A stretch of DNA of 30,836 bases. Origin: a virus. The stretch lies in IMG/VR virus record IMGVR_UViG_3300009545_000051, positions 1 to 30,836 of that record. One strand, written 5' to 3'. The notes beneath the pieces are model-generated. The model had not been told where the DNA came from. It made no database searches and worked only from the letters and a program-made list of their open reading frames with translations. Below, piece after piece: positions 15,695 to 22,986 of the stretch. Every line of letters starts with the position of its first letter. Positions within the stretch are counted from its first letter, which is position 1. Made by a program: the position numbers and the translations under genes.

Positions 15695-17310
15695 TGCTCA
15701 GCAAGGTTACGCTAGCGAATGCTGCGGGCGAAGATGTTGTCATCCACGAAGACACCCCGACGAGCCGGCGTCTGCTCATAGACGCGAAAGGGCTCGTTGG
15801 GGTAGGACCGCTTCGTGAGTCCAAGCGCGTGCGCCCCTCGGCGCACGGGTCGATCAACGAGACTTCGTTCGAGGAAGGTCGCACCATCCAGCTAACGGGC
15901 GAGGTGTGGTCGCAGGCCAGCATCGAGGCCGCTCTAGAAGAATTCCGCAAGGTCGTTCAGCCGATGCTGGAAACGCTAGACAACGGCCCGGCGCTGCTGA
16001 AGTGGACCGAGGGGTCCACGGGCCTCAAAAAGCAAATGCTCGTCACGCTCGACTCCGAAGTCGAGCCGACACTGGCCGAGGCTCAGCAGTTCCTGAACTA
16101 CCCGGTGTCGTTCTTTGCGGAGGACCCGCGCGCGTACTCGCAGGCGGAAACGAACGTTGGGCCTGGTGCCAGCGTTACCAGCGCCTCTGCAACCTCCACC
16201 GAGTTGACCACGATAGCCAACGGCAAGCGCCCTATTGCCGTGCTTGTTGACGCCTCCTTCATATATTGGATTGACGGGCTCACGGCCGCGATCGGTCGCA
16301 TGACGCTGGCCGGCGGAAGCCAACTGACCGAATGGGTGAAAACCGCCGAACCCCCGATCTGCATTGCGATCAATGGCACGAACGTTTTTTGGGGTACGGC
16401 CGGTGGCAAGATCGGCAGATGCACTATCGCAGGTGCCACGATCGAAAACGAATGGTGGAAACCTAATAGGGAAATCCGCTGCATGGCGCTGACCACCACA
16501 AAAATCTATTGGAGCACAAATCGCGGAGCCGCCAGCGAAGAAGGCAAGCGCGGGGAAATCTGGACCCGAGAACTCGCGGGCGGTGGGGCGCAGGGCGTAG
16601 GCACATGGCAGGTCCCAAACATAGCCGCAATGGCAGCCGACGCCAACTTTGTCTATTGGGGTACGACAGCTCAAACAATCGAACGGATAAAAGTCAATCT
16701 TGGGGGCCTTGAACAATTCTGGATCGCCGGTATCGGCGTGAGCCCTGCCGGCCTTGCGGTCAGCGCTTCGTTCATATACTGGCTCGGCACGGACGCCAAG
16801 GTGATCGGCCGTGCGACCATCGCGGGTGCAACCGTAGAACCCCTATTTATGAACGGGCTCATGCCCGAACCCGGGGGCCTCGCAGTCAACGCCGAACATC
16901 TTTACTTCAGCGATACCGATAGTGCCGGCGAAGCGGCCATGGCTAGAACCCCAACCCTGGCCGCGAGCGCATCGGGGGGCGGCATCACGGTCGCGCAGGC
17001 AGGCAACCGCCGGACCCCGCTGATCTTCACGATCAGGGAAGCCGTAAGAAATCCGTCGATCGTCCGAACGAGCGACAACGCTCGTATCGTGTTGAAATGC
17101 AAATTGACGGTCGGGCACGTCCTCCAAATCAATACGGCCACGCGGACTGTCACGGAGGATGGCGTCCCGGCTCCGCAATTCGTGGACCCGCAAACCAATT
17201 GGGCTGCGTTTGAAGCGGCCCCGAGCCCAGCGAGTCAGACATACATACTCACCGGAAACGAACTATTTAGCACCACGCTCGAAGCCGCCTACAGGTCGGC
17301 CCATGCCTAG
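15694..17310 (+). CDS. Distal tail (Dit-like) protein with a six-repeat propeller-like insert
   Basis: A 538-residue protein. ATG overlaps the tape measure stop (TAATG). Residues 1-150 have the look of a siphovirus Dit N-terminal domain (RRLLIDAKGLVGVGPLRESK, RTIQLTGEVWSQASIEAALE, YPVSFFAEDPRAYS). Residues about 430-538 resemble the Dit C-terminal galectin-like domain (LIFTIREAVRNPSIVRTSDN, VLQINTATRTVTEDG). Between them six YW-type repeats occur: FIYWIDG, NVFWGTAGGKIGR, KIYWSTN, FVYWGTTAQTIER, FIYWLGTDAKVIGR and HLYFSDT, the signature of YWTD/DUF5050-like beta-propellers. The insert has about 15 GAA to 1 GAG Glu codons against 8 to 9 in the N-terminal flank, suggesting separate ancestry. A baseplate hub with a receptor-binding propeller is the favoured interpretation. 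Confidence 0.82.
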   Translation: MLSKVTLANAAGEDVVIHEDTPTSRRLLIDAKGLVGVGPLRESKRVRPSAHGSINETSFEEGRTIQLTGEVWSQASIEAALEEFRKVVQPMLETLDNGPALLKWTEGSTGLKKQMLVTLDSEVEPTLAEAQQFLNYPVSFFAEDPRAYSQAETNVGPGASVTSASATSTELTTIANGKRPIAVLVDASFIYWIDGLTAAIGRMTLAGGSQLTEWVKTAEPPICIAINGTNVFWGTAGGKIGRCTIAGATIENEWWKPNREIRCMALTTTKIYWSTNRGAASEEGKRGEIWTRELAGGGAQGVGTWQVPNIAAMAADANFVYWGTTAQTIERIKVNLGGLEQFWIAGIGVSPAGLAVSASFIYWLGTDAKVIGRATIAGATVEPLFMNGLMPEPGGLAVNAEHLYFSDTDSAGEAAMARTPTLAASASGGGITVAQAGNRRTPLIFTIREAVRNPSIVRTSDNARIVLKCKLTVGHVLQINTATRTVTEDGVPAPQFVDPQTNWAAFEAAPSPASQTYILTGNELFSTTLEAAYRSAHA

Positions 17311-17702
17311 GCTTCGGGGCTAGTAACTGTTTCGCCTTCCGAAGACGGCAGTTCGCCTCCGATTGGTGGCGGTTCGCCCGGTTCGCCGGGTTCGGGTTCG
17401 AGGGACGGTTCTAGGCTTTCGCGTTCCTGTTCAGACGCGAAGGCTTCGACGCCTTCTTCTTCTTCGGCATAGCTGTCTGTTTCCGACGGGGCCGCTGCCG
17501 GGGCCGTGCTGGGTGGGGCTATCGCCACAGGCGCCGCAGGCGCGAGGTGGCGATGCCTTAGCAAATGGGCGCAGCGATGCGGGTGGCTCCTGTGGTGATG
17601 ACAGGCCGCCTGGTGGTGGTGCGCGTCGGCCGTGGGCGCAAGCCAGCACAGCGACAGACAGGCGAACCCCAATGCCATGACGTGGCACCGAATCTGTTCC
17701 AT
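17307..17702 (-). CDS. Minus-strand secreted His-rich/Glu-rich protein (moron candidate)
   Basis: A 131-residue protein on the opposite strand that exactly fills the 440-base gap between two tail genes. Residues 1-27 form a signal peptide (MALGFACLSLCWLAPTADA, with an A-x-A cleavage site). Residues 28-52 contain 11 His and 2 Cys, suggesting metal binding. The rest is Ala/Pro-rich, then Glu/Pro/Gly-rich and probably disordered. Its TAG stop shares the palindromic CTAG (17307-17310) with the convergent distal tail gene. Glu codons are almost all GAA, as in the tape measure's second half. No large plus-strand frame competes. The family is not recognised; a lysogenic-conversion or surface-modifying moron is possible. 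Composition bias leaves some doubt that it is expressed. Confidence 0.6.
   Translation of the reverse strand: MEQIRCHVMALGFACLSLCWLAPTADAHHHQAACHHHRSHPHRCAHLLRHRHLAPAAPVAIAPPSTAPAAAPSETDSYAEEEEGVEAFASEQERESLEPSLEPEPGEPGEPPPIGGELPSSEGETVTSPEA
17684..17700 (-). promoter_or_regulatory. Degenerate copy of the 17-bp operator motif at the moron start
   Basis: Read on the minus strand the site is GGAACAGATTCGGTGCC, matching the window's operator family GGAACC-RRWWC-GGTDCC with one left-arm mismatch. It lies within codons 1-7 of the minus-strand gene, where a bound repressor would block initiation. As it overlaps coding sequence, chance similarity is possible. Confidence 0.4.
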
Positions 17703-17708
17703 GCACCG

Positions 17709-17737
17709 AACTTACAAGCTCCGTCGGCGAAAAGCAA
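17709..17737 (-). promoter_or_regulatory. Candidate leaderless promoter for the minus-strand moron
   Basis: On the minus strand TTGCTT (17732-17737) is followed after exactly 17 bases by TAAGTT (17709-17714), which fits the actinobacterial TANNNT -10. The ATG lies 6 bases downstream of the -10, so the transcript would be leaderless. Hexamer matches are only moderate. Confidence 0.35.
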
Positions 17738-17750
17738 GTGAGGTTGACGA

Positions 17751-18932
17751 ATGGCGTCCTGGGACTTCCTGCTATGCGATTCAACAGGCCAACCGCTAGC
17801 CGAGATGACGACGGCCGCGGGCAAACAGGTCAAATACAGTCGCAACCACTTCGCCGAAGCGCAGTTCGTCATTTCTCACCGCGACGAAGCGGCCGGCCCG
17901 CTTATGCGGGCCGTGGCCGAAGGCCCCATGCCGACCCTACGCGCCTATCGCAAGGCGGCTGGGCATCCCAACGCCACGCTCAGGTTCAACGGCTACCTCG
18001 CACCATTCACGGAGGACTTGCAGCCCGACACAGCCCTCATCACCGCGCAGTTCCGGTCGCCCTTCGGTCGGCTGTACGGGGACGGCACGTCGGGGGTCGG
18101 TCGGTACACGGGCGCGTCGATCCTCGCCAGCGAACAGGATCACGTCGTCATCGCGCGAGAACTAATCGCGCTATACGGCGGCATCTACACAAAAGAAAAC
18201 ACGGCACCGGCCTTTGGGGGGCTCGTGGCGCCCGGACTCTCCTACGTCGGCCTTGGGCTCGGCACGGACACCGCACCTACGGTGCTCCGCTCGATCACCT
18301 ACCAACGCGCCAACGTCGGACAGGCGATCATCAACCTCTCCGAAGCTATCAACGGGTTCGACTTCGATGAGACGTACGTAGAGCAGGGCACCACGTTGGC
18401 GCTGTTCAACACCTACGCATCACAGGGCGAAGAAAAGCCAAACGCGCAGTTTCAGTACGGGCCGAGCACGCTCGCCAACGTAGCCTCGGTCCAACGCACC
18501 ACCGCGTCGCCCGCAAATGTCATCGTCCTGCTCGGCGCCAACGGCCTGAAAGCGGAAGTCCGCAACACGGTGTCAATCGCCAAATACGGCGAATGGGTAT
18601 ATCTCGATCAGGTCAGCGACGCGACGGCGCAGGGCGTTCTCACGGCGCGAGCGGAAGCCATCGCGGCTCGCTCGGGCGGGCCGGTCAAGACGCTGTCAAT
18701 TAGCCCGGACCTCGGTGTCCCCAACTGCCCGCAGCCGTTCGATGACTTCTACCTCGGGGATACGGTGAACTTCTATGGGGTTGACGGTGCATTCAGCGAG
18801 AACATGAAACCGCGAGTCAACGAAATGACGATCGTGATTGACGAAAACGGCTTCGAGACAACTAGCATCCCCGATCCCAACGCGCCCTACCTCCCCGACT
18901 CGCTACACACCACCTTCAAGGTGCAGGCGTAA
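17751..18932 (+). CDS. Tail protein of the siphovirus ReqiPepy6 Gp37-like type
   Basis: A 393-residue protein. ATG 17751 has a GTGAGG ribosome site. The sequence opens with MASWDFLLCDSTGQPLAEM, then VKYSRNHFAEAQFVISHRDE, RAYRKAAGHPNATLRFNGYL and DTALITAQFRSPFGRLYG. This is the two-domain start of tail-hub proteins (gp27/Tal-like) in the Gp37-like family. Later parts read INLSEAINGFDFDETY, NVIVLLGANGLKAEV and a final DDFYLGDTVNFYG. Its place after the distal tail protein fits a hub or tail-associated protein. No lytic motif is seen; the hydrolases are in the tape measure instead. Confidence 0.75.
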   Translation: MASWDFLLCDSTGQPLAEMTTAAGKQVKYSRNHFAEAQFVISHRDEAAGPLMRAVAEGPMPTLRAYRKAAGHPNATLRFNGYLAPFTEDLQPDTALITAQFRSPFGRLYGDGTSGVGRYTGASILASEQDHVVIARELIALYGGIYTKENTAPAFGGLVAPGLSYVGLGLGTDTAPTVLRSITYQRANVGQAIINLSEAINGFDFDETYVEQGTTLALFNTYASQGEEKPNAQFQYGPSTLANVASVQRTTASPANVIVLLGANGLKAEVRNTVSIAKYGEWVYLDQVSDATAQGVLTARAEAIAARSGGPVKTLSISPDLGVPNCPQPFDDFYLGDTVNFYGVDGAFSENMKPRVNEMTIVIDENGFETTSIPDPNAPYLPDSLHTTFKVQA

Positions 18933-19327
18933 TGGGACAGGTGACGAGGCCGCCGACCGTCGAGGGGTACGTCGCGGAATTGGAGCAGCGAATAGCCAAC
19001 CTAGAGCGCCGGCAGGCGGCCGCAGTCGTGGCACCCGAAGGAATAAGTGCGAAAGTCTCAAACGGCGTCGCCGTTCGCACCGAAGGCGCGACGGTGCAAT
19101 TCGTAGGCGTCCTCTCGGGCACTGCGGAACTGCCGTCCGGGACCGTCCTATTCACGCTGCCCGTTGGCTTCAGGCCGCCCTTCCTGCTGCGTATAGATAC
19201 GCCCAATATCAGCAAAGTCACCCTCAATCTTTGCCTGATCGAATCAGACGGAAAAGTGACGCTCGCCGTTACCGCTCTGGTCGGAGAGTTCATCAGCTTT
19301 GACGGCAAGTTCTTTGCGCTTCGCTAG
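18932..19327 (+). CDS. Small tail-tip/base protein with N-terminal coiled coil
   Basis: A 131-residue protein. ATG overlaps the previous stop (TAATG). Residues 10-30 are a heptad-like trimerisation helix (YVAELEQRIANLERRQAA), followed by an all-beta domain with AELPSGTVLFTLPVGFRPPF. The 'LPxGFRPP' segment recurs in C-terminal head domains of phage fibres and minor tail proteins. Its short length suggests a compact trimer at the tail tip rather than a long fibre. Receptor contact is inference. Confidence 0.65.
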   Translation: MGQVTRPPTVEGYVAELEQRIANLERRQAAAVVAPEGISAKVSNGVAVRTEGATVQFVGVLSGTAELPSGTVLFTLPVGFRPPFLLRIDTPNISKVTLNLCLIESDGKVTLAVTALVGEFISFDGKFFALR

Positions 19328-19338
19328 GGGGTGTGCAG

Positions 19339-19656
19339 ATGGCCGACGAGAAGAACGGCAACAACACCGGCAGCAATGACCGCGCCACGGTAGCCCTAGT
19401 CGCCGAGAAGGTGGAGGGGCTGAAGGAGCTGACACGCGCCGGGTTTATCGACATGCAGCGTCAGCTCGACGTGCTGGTCACGGTGCCCCGGGAAGTAGTC
19501 GAGCTACGCGGGAAACATGACTCGCTAGAGCGTCGCGTGACCACGATCGAACGTGACGACGAACGCGGGCGCGAGTGGAAGCGTGGCCCGCTACTGGTCA
19601 TCGTCGCCGGCCTTGGCGTCGCTGCGATCAATCTGCTCCCGATCGTTCTCAAATAG
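19339..19656 (+). CDS. Holin-like protein (XhlA-type: coiled coil plus C-terminal membrane helix)
   Basis: A 105-residue protein. ATG 19339 is chosen over GTG 19333 because GGGGG at 19327-19331 gives normal spacing. Residues 1-80 are hydrophilic with coiled-coil character (VAEKVEGLKELTRAGFIDMQ, ELRGKHDSLERRVTTIERDD). Residues 85-103 form one membrane helix (GPLLVIVAGLGVAAINLLPI) with a terminal Lys. This architecture is that of XhlA-like holin/haemolysin proteins encoded beside endolysins. It starts the lysis region. Confidence 0.65.
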   Translation: MADEKNGNNTGSNDRATVALVAEKVEGLKELTRAGFIDMQRQLDVLVTVPREVVELRGKHDSLERRVTTIERDDERGREWKRGPLLVIVAGLGVAAINLLPIVLK

Positions 19657-19669
19657 GGGAGGCCGGCAA

Positions 19670-19978
19670 ATGAGTAAATCCGCGTGGCTGGCACTCCTCG
19701 TCGCCTACCTCCTGAGCGGGGTGTCGTTTTACTACGTCATTCACGAGCAGGCGTCGAACCGTAAGCGCACGGTTCTGGAAAACTGCGAAGGACAAAATGA
19801 ACGCAATCGCAACACGGTTGCCGCCTATGACAGCAGAATCGCCAAGATCGGGCCGACGCTGCCGGTCGCCCAGCGTGCGCAGCTAAAGCAGAGTCGCGCA
19901 CTTACCGTGGGGCTTATCAACGCCGTTGCGCCGGTTCGCAACTGCACCGAAGTCCTACATCGCGCCGGCTTCAACTAA
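19670..19978 (+). CDS. Single-span membrane protein in the lysis cassette
   Basis: A 102-residue protein. ATG 19670 has a GGGGAGG ribosome site at about 19656-19662. Residues 5-24 are a membrane or signal-anchor helix (AWLALLVAYLLSGVSFYYVI). The rest is a hydrophilic extracytoplasmic helix with two Cys (ENCEGQNERNRN and VRNCTEVL) that could form a disulfide. The layout resembles Rz- or antiholin-type accessory lysis proteins, but no sequence match is claimed. Position between a holin-like gene and the endolysin supports a lysis role. Confidence 0.55.
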   Translation: MSKSAWLALLVAYLLSGVSFYYVIHEQASNRKRTVLENCEGQNERNRNTVAAYDSRIAKIGPTLPVAQRAQLKQSRALTVGLINAVAPVRNCTEVLHRAGFN

Positions 19979-19997
19979 CCCCCTCCTAAGGAGACAC

Positions 19998-20798
19998 ATG
20001 CGAAAGTCACTAGCGTCCTCGCGGGCGTTCCTCGCCATGCTCGGAGCTGGCGCCATCCTTGGCGGCTGCGGCTCGCACGGGTTCACCCCTCCGCAGTCTG
20101 CGGCACGCCCCGACGGTTACACGCCGGCCGCACCGCCGCTGACCCTGGCGGGGCGCTCTATCCATATCTCCACGCGCGGGCTGCGCCTGATCGAGTCCTT
20201 CGAGGGGTTCGGCTCATGTCCCTACTTCGACGCCTACGGGCGCGTATGGACCAGGGGCTATGGTGAAACTGAAGGTATCCATCGCAGCTCGCCGTGCATC
20301 TCGCGCTCGACTGGAGAGGTCCGCCTGCGTGGGTTGGTCGAAGCTCGCTACCAGTGGGCGGTGCGCGGGCTCGGCGTCTCGTTCAATCAGAATCAGATCG
20401 ACGCGCTCGATTCGTTCGTGTGGAACCTCGGTGCGGGGATTTTCACTGGCTCGCTGCGTCGCTCGATCCAGGCGCACAACCCCTACCCGCTGCTGGCGTA
20501 CGACCATGCGGGCGGCGTCGTGCTGTCGGGCCTCGCACGCCGCAGGCGCGAGGAGGTGGCTCTGTTCCTGCTGCGTTCGCCCGCCCCCGCGCCGCCGACG
20601 CAGCAGCAGCTCAAACGCCGTCTATGGGCCGACTACCGCAAGCGCGATGCGCTGCGCGTGCTGTTGACCCGTCACTCATGTCGTCCTCCCCTACACGCCA
20701 GGCCCGGGCGTTATCACACGGTTTGCGGACGCTGGCTACGTGAGGGCGCCGAAGTCAACCGCGCGATCAACGCGCTCCACAAGAAAGGCATTCGCTAG
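19998..20798 (+). CDS. GH24 endolysin with a lipoprotein-type signal
   Basis: A 266-residue lysozyme. ATG 19998 has an AAGGAG ribosome site. Residues 1-24 are a signal peptide ending in the lipobox ILGGC (C24), predicting lipid attachment after export. The catalytic domain (from residue 55) shows the T4-lysozyme triad pattern: E69 in SFEGF, D78 in YFDAYG and T85 in WTRGYGET, plus GVSFNQNQIDALDSFVWNLG. The enzyme would cleave the MurNAc-GlcNAc bond. The C-terminal 80 residues are basic with RRRLWADYRKRDALR-type sequence, possibly wall-binding. Exported endolysins are known, but a lipobox on one is unusual. Confidence 0.85.
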   Translation: MRKSLASSRAFLAMLGAGAILGGCGSHGFTPPQSAARPDGYTPAAPPLTLAGRSIHISTRGLRLIESFEGFGSCPYFDAYGRVWTRGYGETEGIHRSSPCISRSTGEVRLRGLVEARYQWAVRGLGVSFNQNQIDALDSFVWNLGAGIFTGSLRRSIQAHNPYPLLAYDHAGGVVLSGLARRRREEVALFLLRSPAPAPPTQQQLKRRLWADYRKRDALRVLLTRHSCRPPLHARPGRYHTVCGRWLREGAEVNRAINALHKKGIR

Positions 20799-20800
20799 AC

Positions 20801-21832
20801 ATGCGCAAGTGGCTGGTCCCGGGCACGGCTGCCCTCATCGCCGCGGCACTGATTGCCGCCTACCCCGGAGGATCGCAGCATCCGTCAGTCGCCCTGGCAG
20901 CCACGGCGACACCGCTCGAAGCGGCCGTCAAGGCCGACTCAGCCGCCGATTCGGCCGTCAAGTCGGCCGAATCGAGCCTCGCCGCAGCGCGTAGCGTCAA
21001 GACCGCAACGGCCGAAGCCGTGCTTGCTGCCGAATCAAAAGAAGAACAGCCAAAGGAAGAAACAAAAACGAGCGCCGTGGTGAACTCGTCGCCGACGGGT
21101 CCGGGCGGCACATGGAAGGCCGAGTTCGCGGACGGCTTCAACGTGCCGCTTGCGCAGGACCCGGCATGGAAGGTGAAAACGAACTCGAAGGGGTGCTGCG
21201 GCAATAGCAACGAAACCTCTACGGAGGTCGCTAGCGCCAGTCGGCAGAGTGAAGCAAACGGGCTCGAACTGCTCTGCGAAGGACTCGCTTGCTCGGGCGT
21301 CAGCACTAACGGGTTCACCTACCAGCTCGGCCGTGGGGCGTCGTTCGCGTTCGAGACTGTGGCGAAGCTGCCTAACAACACGTCGAGCGGCGAGGACCCG
21401 GGGTTCTGGAGCATCAGCACCACGCGCTGGCCTCCCGAGCTGGACTTCTTTGAGTATTGGGGCTGGAATTGCACCACGGGCTGTATCGGCGGCTTTCCGG
21501 TCTACAAATCAAGCGGGCTCGGCACGAAGGAAGCCTATGTGACACTAGGTACCCTGCTCGGCGAACAGCCTTGGCTGAAGTACCACCGCTATACGACGGT
21601 TGTCGAAGGCTCGACGTTCACGGAGTACGTCGACGGCAAACGCACCGGCGGCTTCGCACAGTCCGTCAACACGGACGCAATGAACGTGATCCTGACGCAC
21701 GCCCTGCGGGTCAGCACGACGCCGAGGAGCACATGCTTCTGCGTGCGATCGGTCGCGGTGTACGAGGACGCAGCCCACGCCGGCCAGTTCGTGTCCAATG
21801 CCGGCACGGCGCCAGGCACCATCATCAAATAA
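20801..21832 (+). CDS. Secreted GH16-type glycosidase in the lysis cassette
   Basis: A 343-residue protein. Residues 1-33 are an export signal (LVPGTAALIAAALIAAYPGG core). Residues 35-90 are an Ala/Glu-rich helical spacer. A GH16-like jelly-roll follows from about residue 105 (WKAEFADGFNVPLAQDPAW). The retaining-glycosidase signature is complete: ELDFFEYWG, with E213 nucleophile, D215 and E218 acid/base. Seven or more Cys suggest disulfides and an extracytoplasmic site. GH16 enzymes cut beta-1,3/1,4-glucans, galactans or similar polymers, so it may degrade a host capsule or cell-wall glucan. It follows the endolysin by 2 bases. Confidence 0.82.
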   Translation: MRKWLVPGTAALIAAALIAAYPGGSQHPSVALAATATPLEAAVKADSAADSAVKSAESSLAAARSVKTATAEAVLAAESKEEQPKEETKTSAVVNSSPTGPGGTWKAEFADGFNVPLAQDPAWKVKTNSKGCCGNSNETSTEVASASRQSEANGLELLCEGLACSGVSTNGFTYQLGRGASFAFETVAKLPNNTSSGEDPGFWSISTTRWPPELDFFEYWGWNCTTGCIGGFPVYKSSGLGTKEAYVTLGTLLGEQPWLKYHRYTTVVEGSTFTEYVDGKRTGGFAQSVNTDAMNVILTHALRVSTTPRSTCFCVRSVAVYEDAAHAGQFVSNAGTAPGTIIK

Positions 21833-21844
21833 AGGAGACAACGT

Positions 21845-22576
21845 ATGGCGGGGACCCTCGGGCGAGTAACACCGCCCGACTTTGAGCACGTAGAGAAGTA
21901 CCCGCTGCGCGCGCTCGGCGCCGCAGCGCCGACGGACGTGCCGGTCACGCTCGGCGTGAACTGGTACACGTCGTTTGACCCGGAGGGCGGTAAGTTGCGT
22001 CAGACCAAGGACGGGTCCTGGCACTTGCCCGACGCGAGCAGGGAGGACCTCGGCACCGTCCGGGGCGGCCACAGCTTCTGCCTGGAGCCCATGGGCGCCG
22101 TGAAACTGAACACCGAGGCCCACCGCATCTTCTACAACCAGGGCGAGGAGGGCGCGTGCGTCGGCTTCGGGCATTCTCGCGCACAGACGATCCTCCGCGG
22201 GACCCTGTTTGACGCCTTCTGGCTGTACGACGAGGCGCGGAAGGTAGAAGGGACGTACCCCGACGGCGAGGGCTCGACCTGCCGCGCGGCCTGCAAGGTG
22301 CTCCAAACGATCGGCCACCGCGAACAGGTGGGTCAGGAGGTCTGTACGCGTGACGTCGGCGATGGTCCGGTCAAGACTACGCTCGGCATCAGCGCGTATC
22401 GCTGGGCCACCACGGCCGATGAGGTACTCGCAGCGCTCGCGCGACCGAACGCTCAGGCCGTCCCCTTCAATAATAATTGGGGTGACGATTACCCGGACGT
22501 CGTCTGGATGCCCGTAGCGACGCTGGAGCGTCTGCTGCAGGAGGACGGCGAAGCCGACGTCGTAACCGCCCGCTGA
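21845..22576 (+). CDS. Papain-like (C1A-type) cysteine protease-like protein
   Basis: A 243-residue protein with AAAGGAG before ATG 21845. The core YNQGEEGACVGFGHSRAQ (C105) matches the papain active-site helix with its oxyanion Gln (Q99). A downstream AFWLYDEARKVEGTYPD and STCRAACKVLQTIGHRE fit the family. The Asn is in FNNNWGDDYP. The usual C-terminal His segment is absent; instead a candidate GGHSFCL (H76), preceded by VTLGVNWYTSFDPE, lies before the Cys. This N-terminal His order recurs in actinophage proteins as far as I recall. There is no signal peptide. Possible roles are virion maturation or cleavage of host peptides. Confidence 0.65.
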   Translation: MAGTLGRVTPPDFEHVEKYPLRALGAAAPTDVPVTLGVNWYTSFDPEGGKLRQTKDGSWHLPDASREDLGTVRGGHSFCLEPMGAVKLNTEAHRIFYNQGEEGACVGFGHSRAQTILRGTLFDAFWLYDEARKVEGTYPDGEGSTCRAACKVLQTIGHREQVGQEVCTRDVGDGPVKTTLGISAYRWATTADEVLAALARPNAQAVPFNNNWGDDYPDVVWMPVATLERLLQEDGEADVVTAR

Positions 22577-22577
22577 C

Positions 22578-22742
22578 GTGGCACCACCGGATAATTGCTG
22601 CGTCTGTGGCTTCAGGATGAAGCGGCAGGGCGGCAACTGCAAATGCCCCTGGAGTACGCCGTTTCAGATGTGGCCGGCCCACCTGCTCGGCACGGTCAAG
22701 GCGATGGTCCACCGTCCCGGCGGGCCACGCGAAAACAACTAA
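22578..22742 (+). CDS. Small Cys-rich, probable zinc-binding protein
   Basis: A 54-residue protein from GTG 22578, which begins one base after the protease stop. It contains NCCVCGF (C7, C8, C10) and NCKCPW (C21, C23), a compact zinc-ribbon-like arrangement, then a basic C-terminus. It is too short for family assignment. The open frame, coupling and conserved-looking Cys pairs support a real gene. Confidence 0.5.
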   Translation: MAPPDNCCVCGFRMKRQGGNCKCPWSTPFQMWPAHLLGTVKAMVHRPGGPRENN

Positions 22743-22757
22743 CCCCGAAAGGCCCAT

Positions 22758-22976
22758 ATGAGTAACCCGTTGACCGCTGTGCTGGCGTTCTTGCACGGCC
22801 TCTGGGCGAAGGAGCCCACGCGTATCACGTCGGCGATCGTCGCCGTCGTCCTGTTCGTCGCAGCAAAGGTCGGGGTGGTAATCCCCGAAGCCGACATTCT
22901 GGAGGCCCTCGGGCTGATTCTGCCCGTCCTGTTCGGCGGCGAGGTTGTCCGCCGCAAAGTCACTCCGACCCGCTAA
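22758..22976 (+). CDS. Two-span membrane protein, holin-like
   Basis: A 72-residue protein with GAAAGG before ATG 22758. Two hydrophobic segments are visible, ITSAIVAVVLFVAAKVGVVI and ILEALGLILPVLFGGEVV, with a cytoplasmic-looking N-terminus (LWAKEPTR) and a basic tail (RRKVTPTR). Small two-span proteins of this type are often annotated as holins in actinophages. With the XhlA-like gene upstream it may form a holin/antiholin pair. Confidence 0.6.
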   Translation: MSNPLTAVLAFLHGLWAKEPTRITSAIVAVVLFVAAKVGVVIPEADILEALGLILPVLFGGEVVRRKVTPTR

Positions 22977-22986
22977 GGAGCCACCG

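Noticed and set aside
21545-22642. 365-codon antisense open frame across the GH16 end and the protease-like gene
   Set aside because: Spans two confident plus-strand genes and has no recognisable motif; a compositional shadow.
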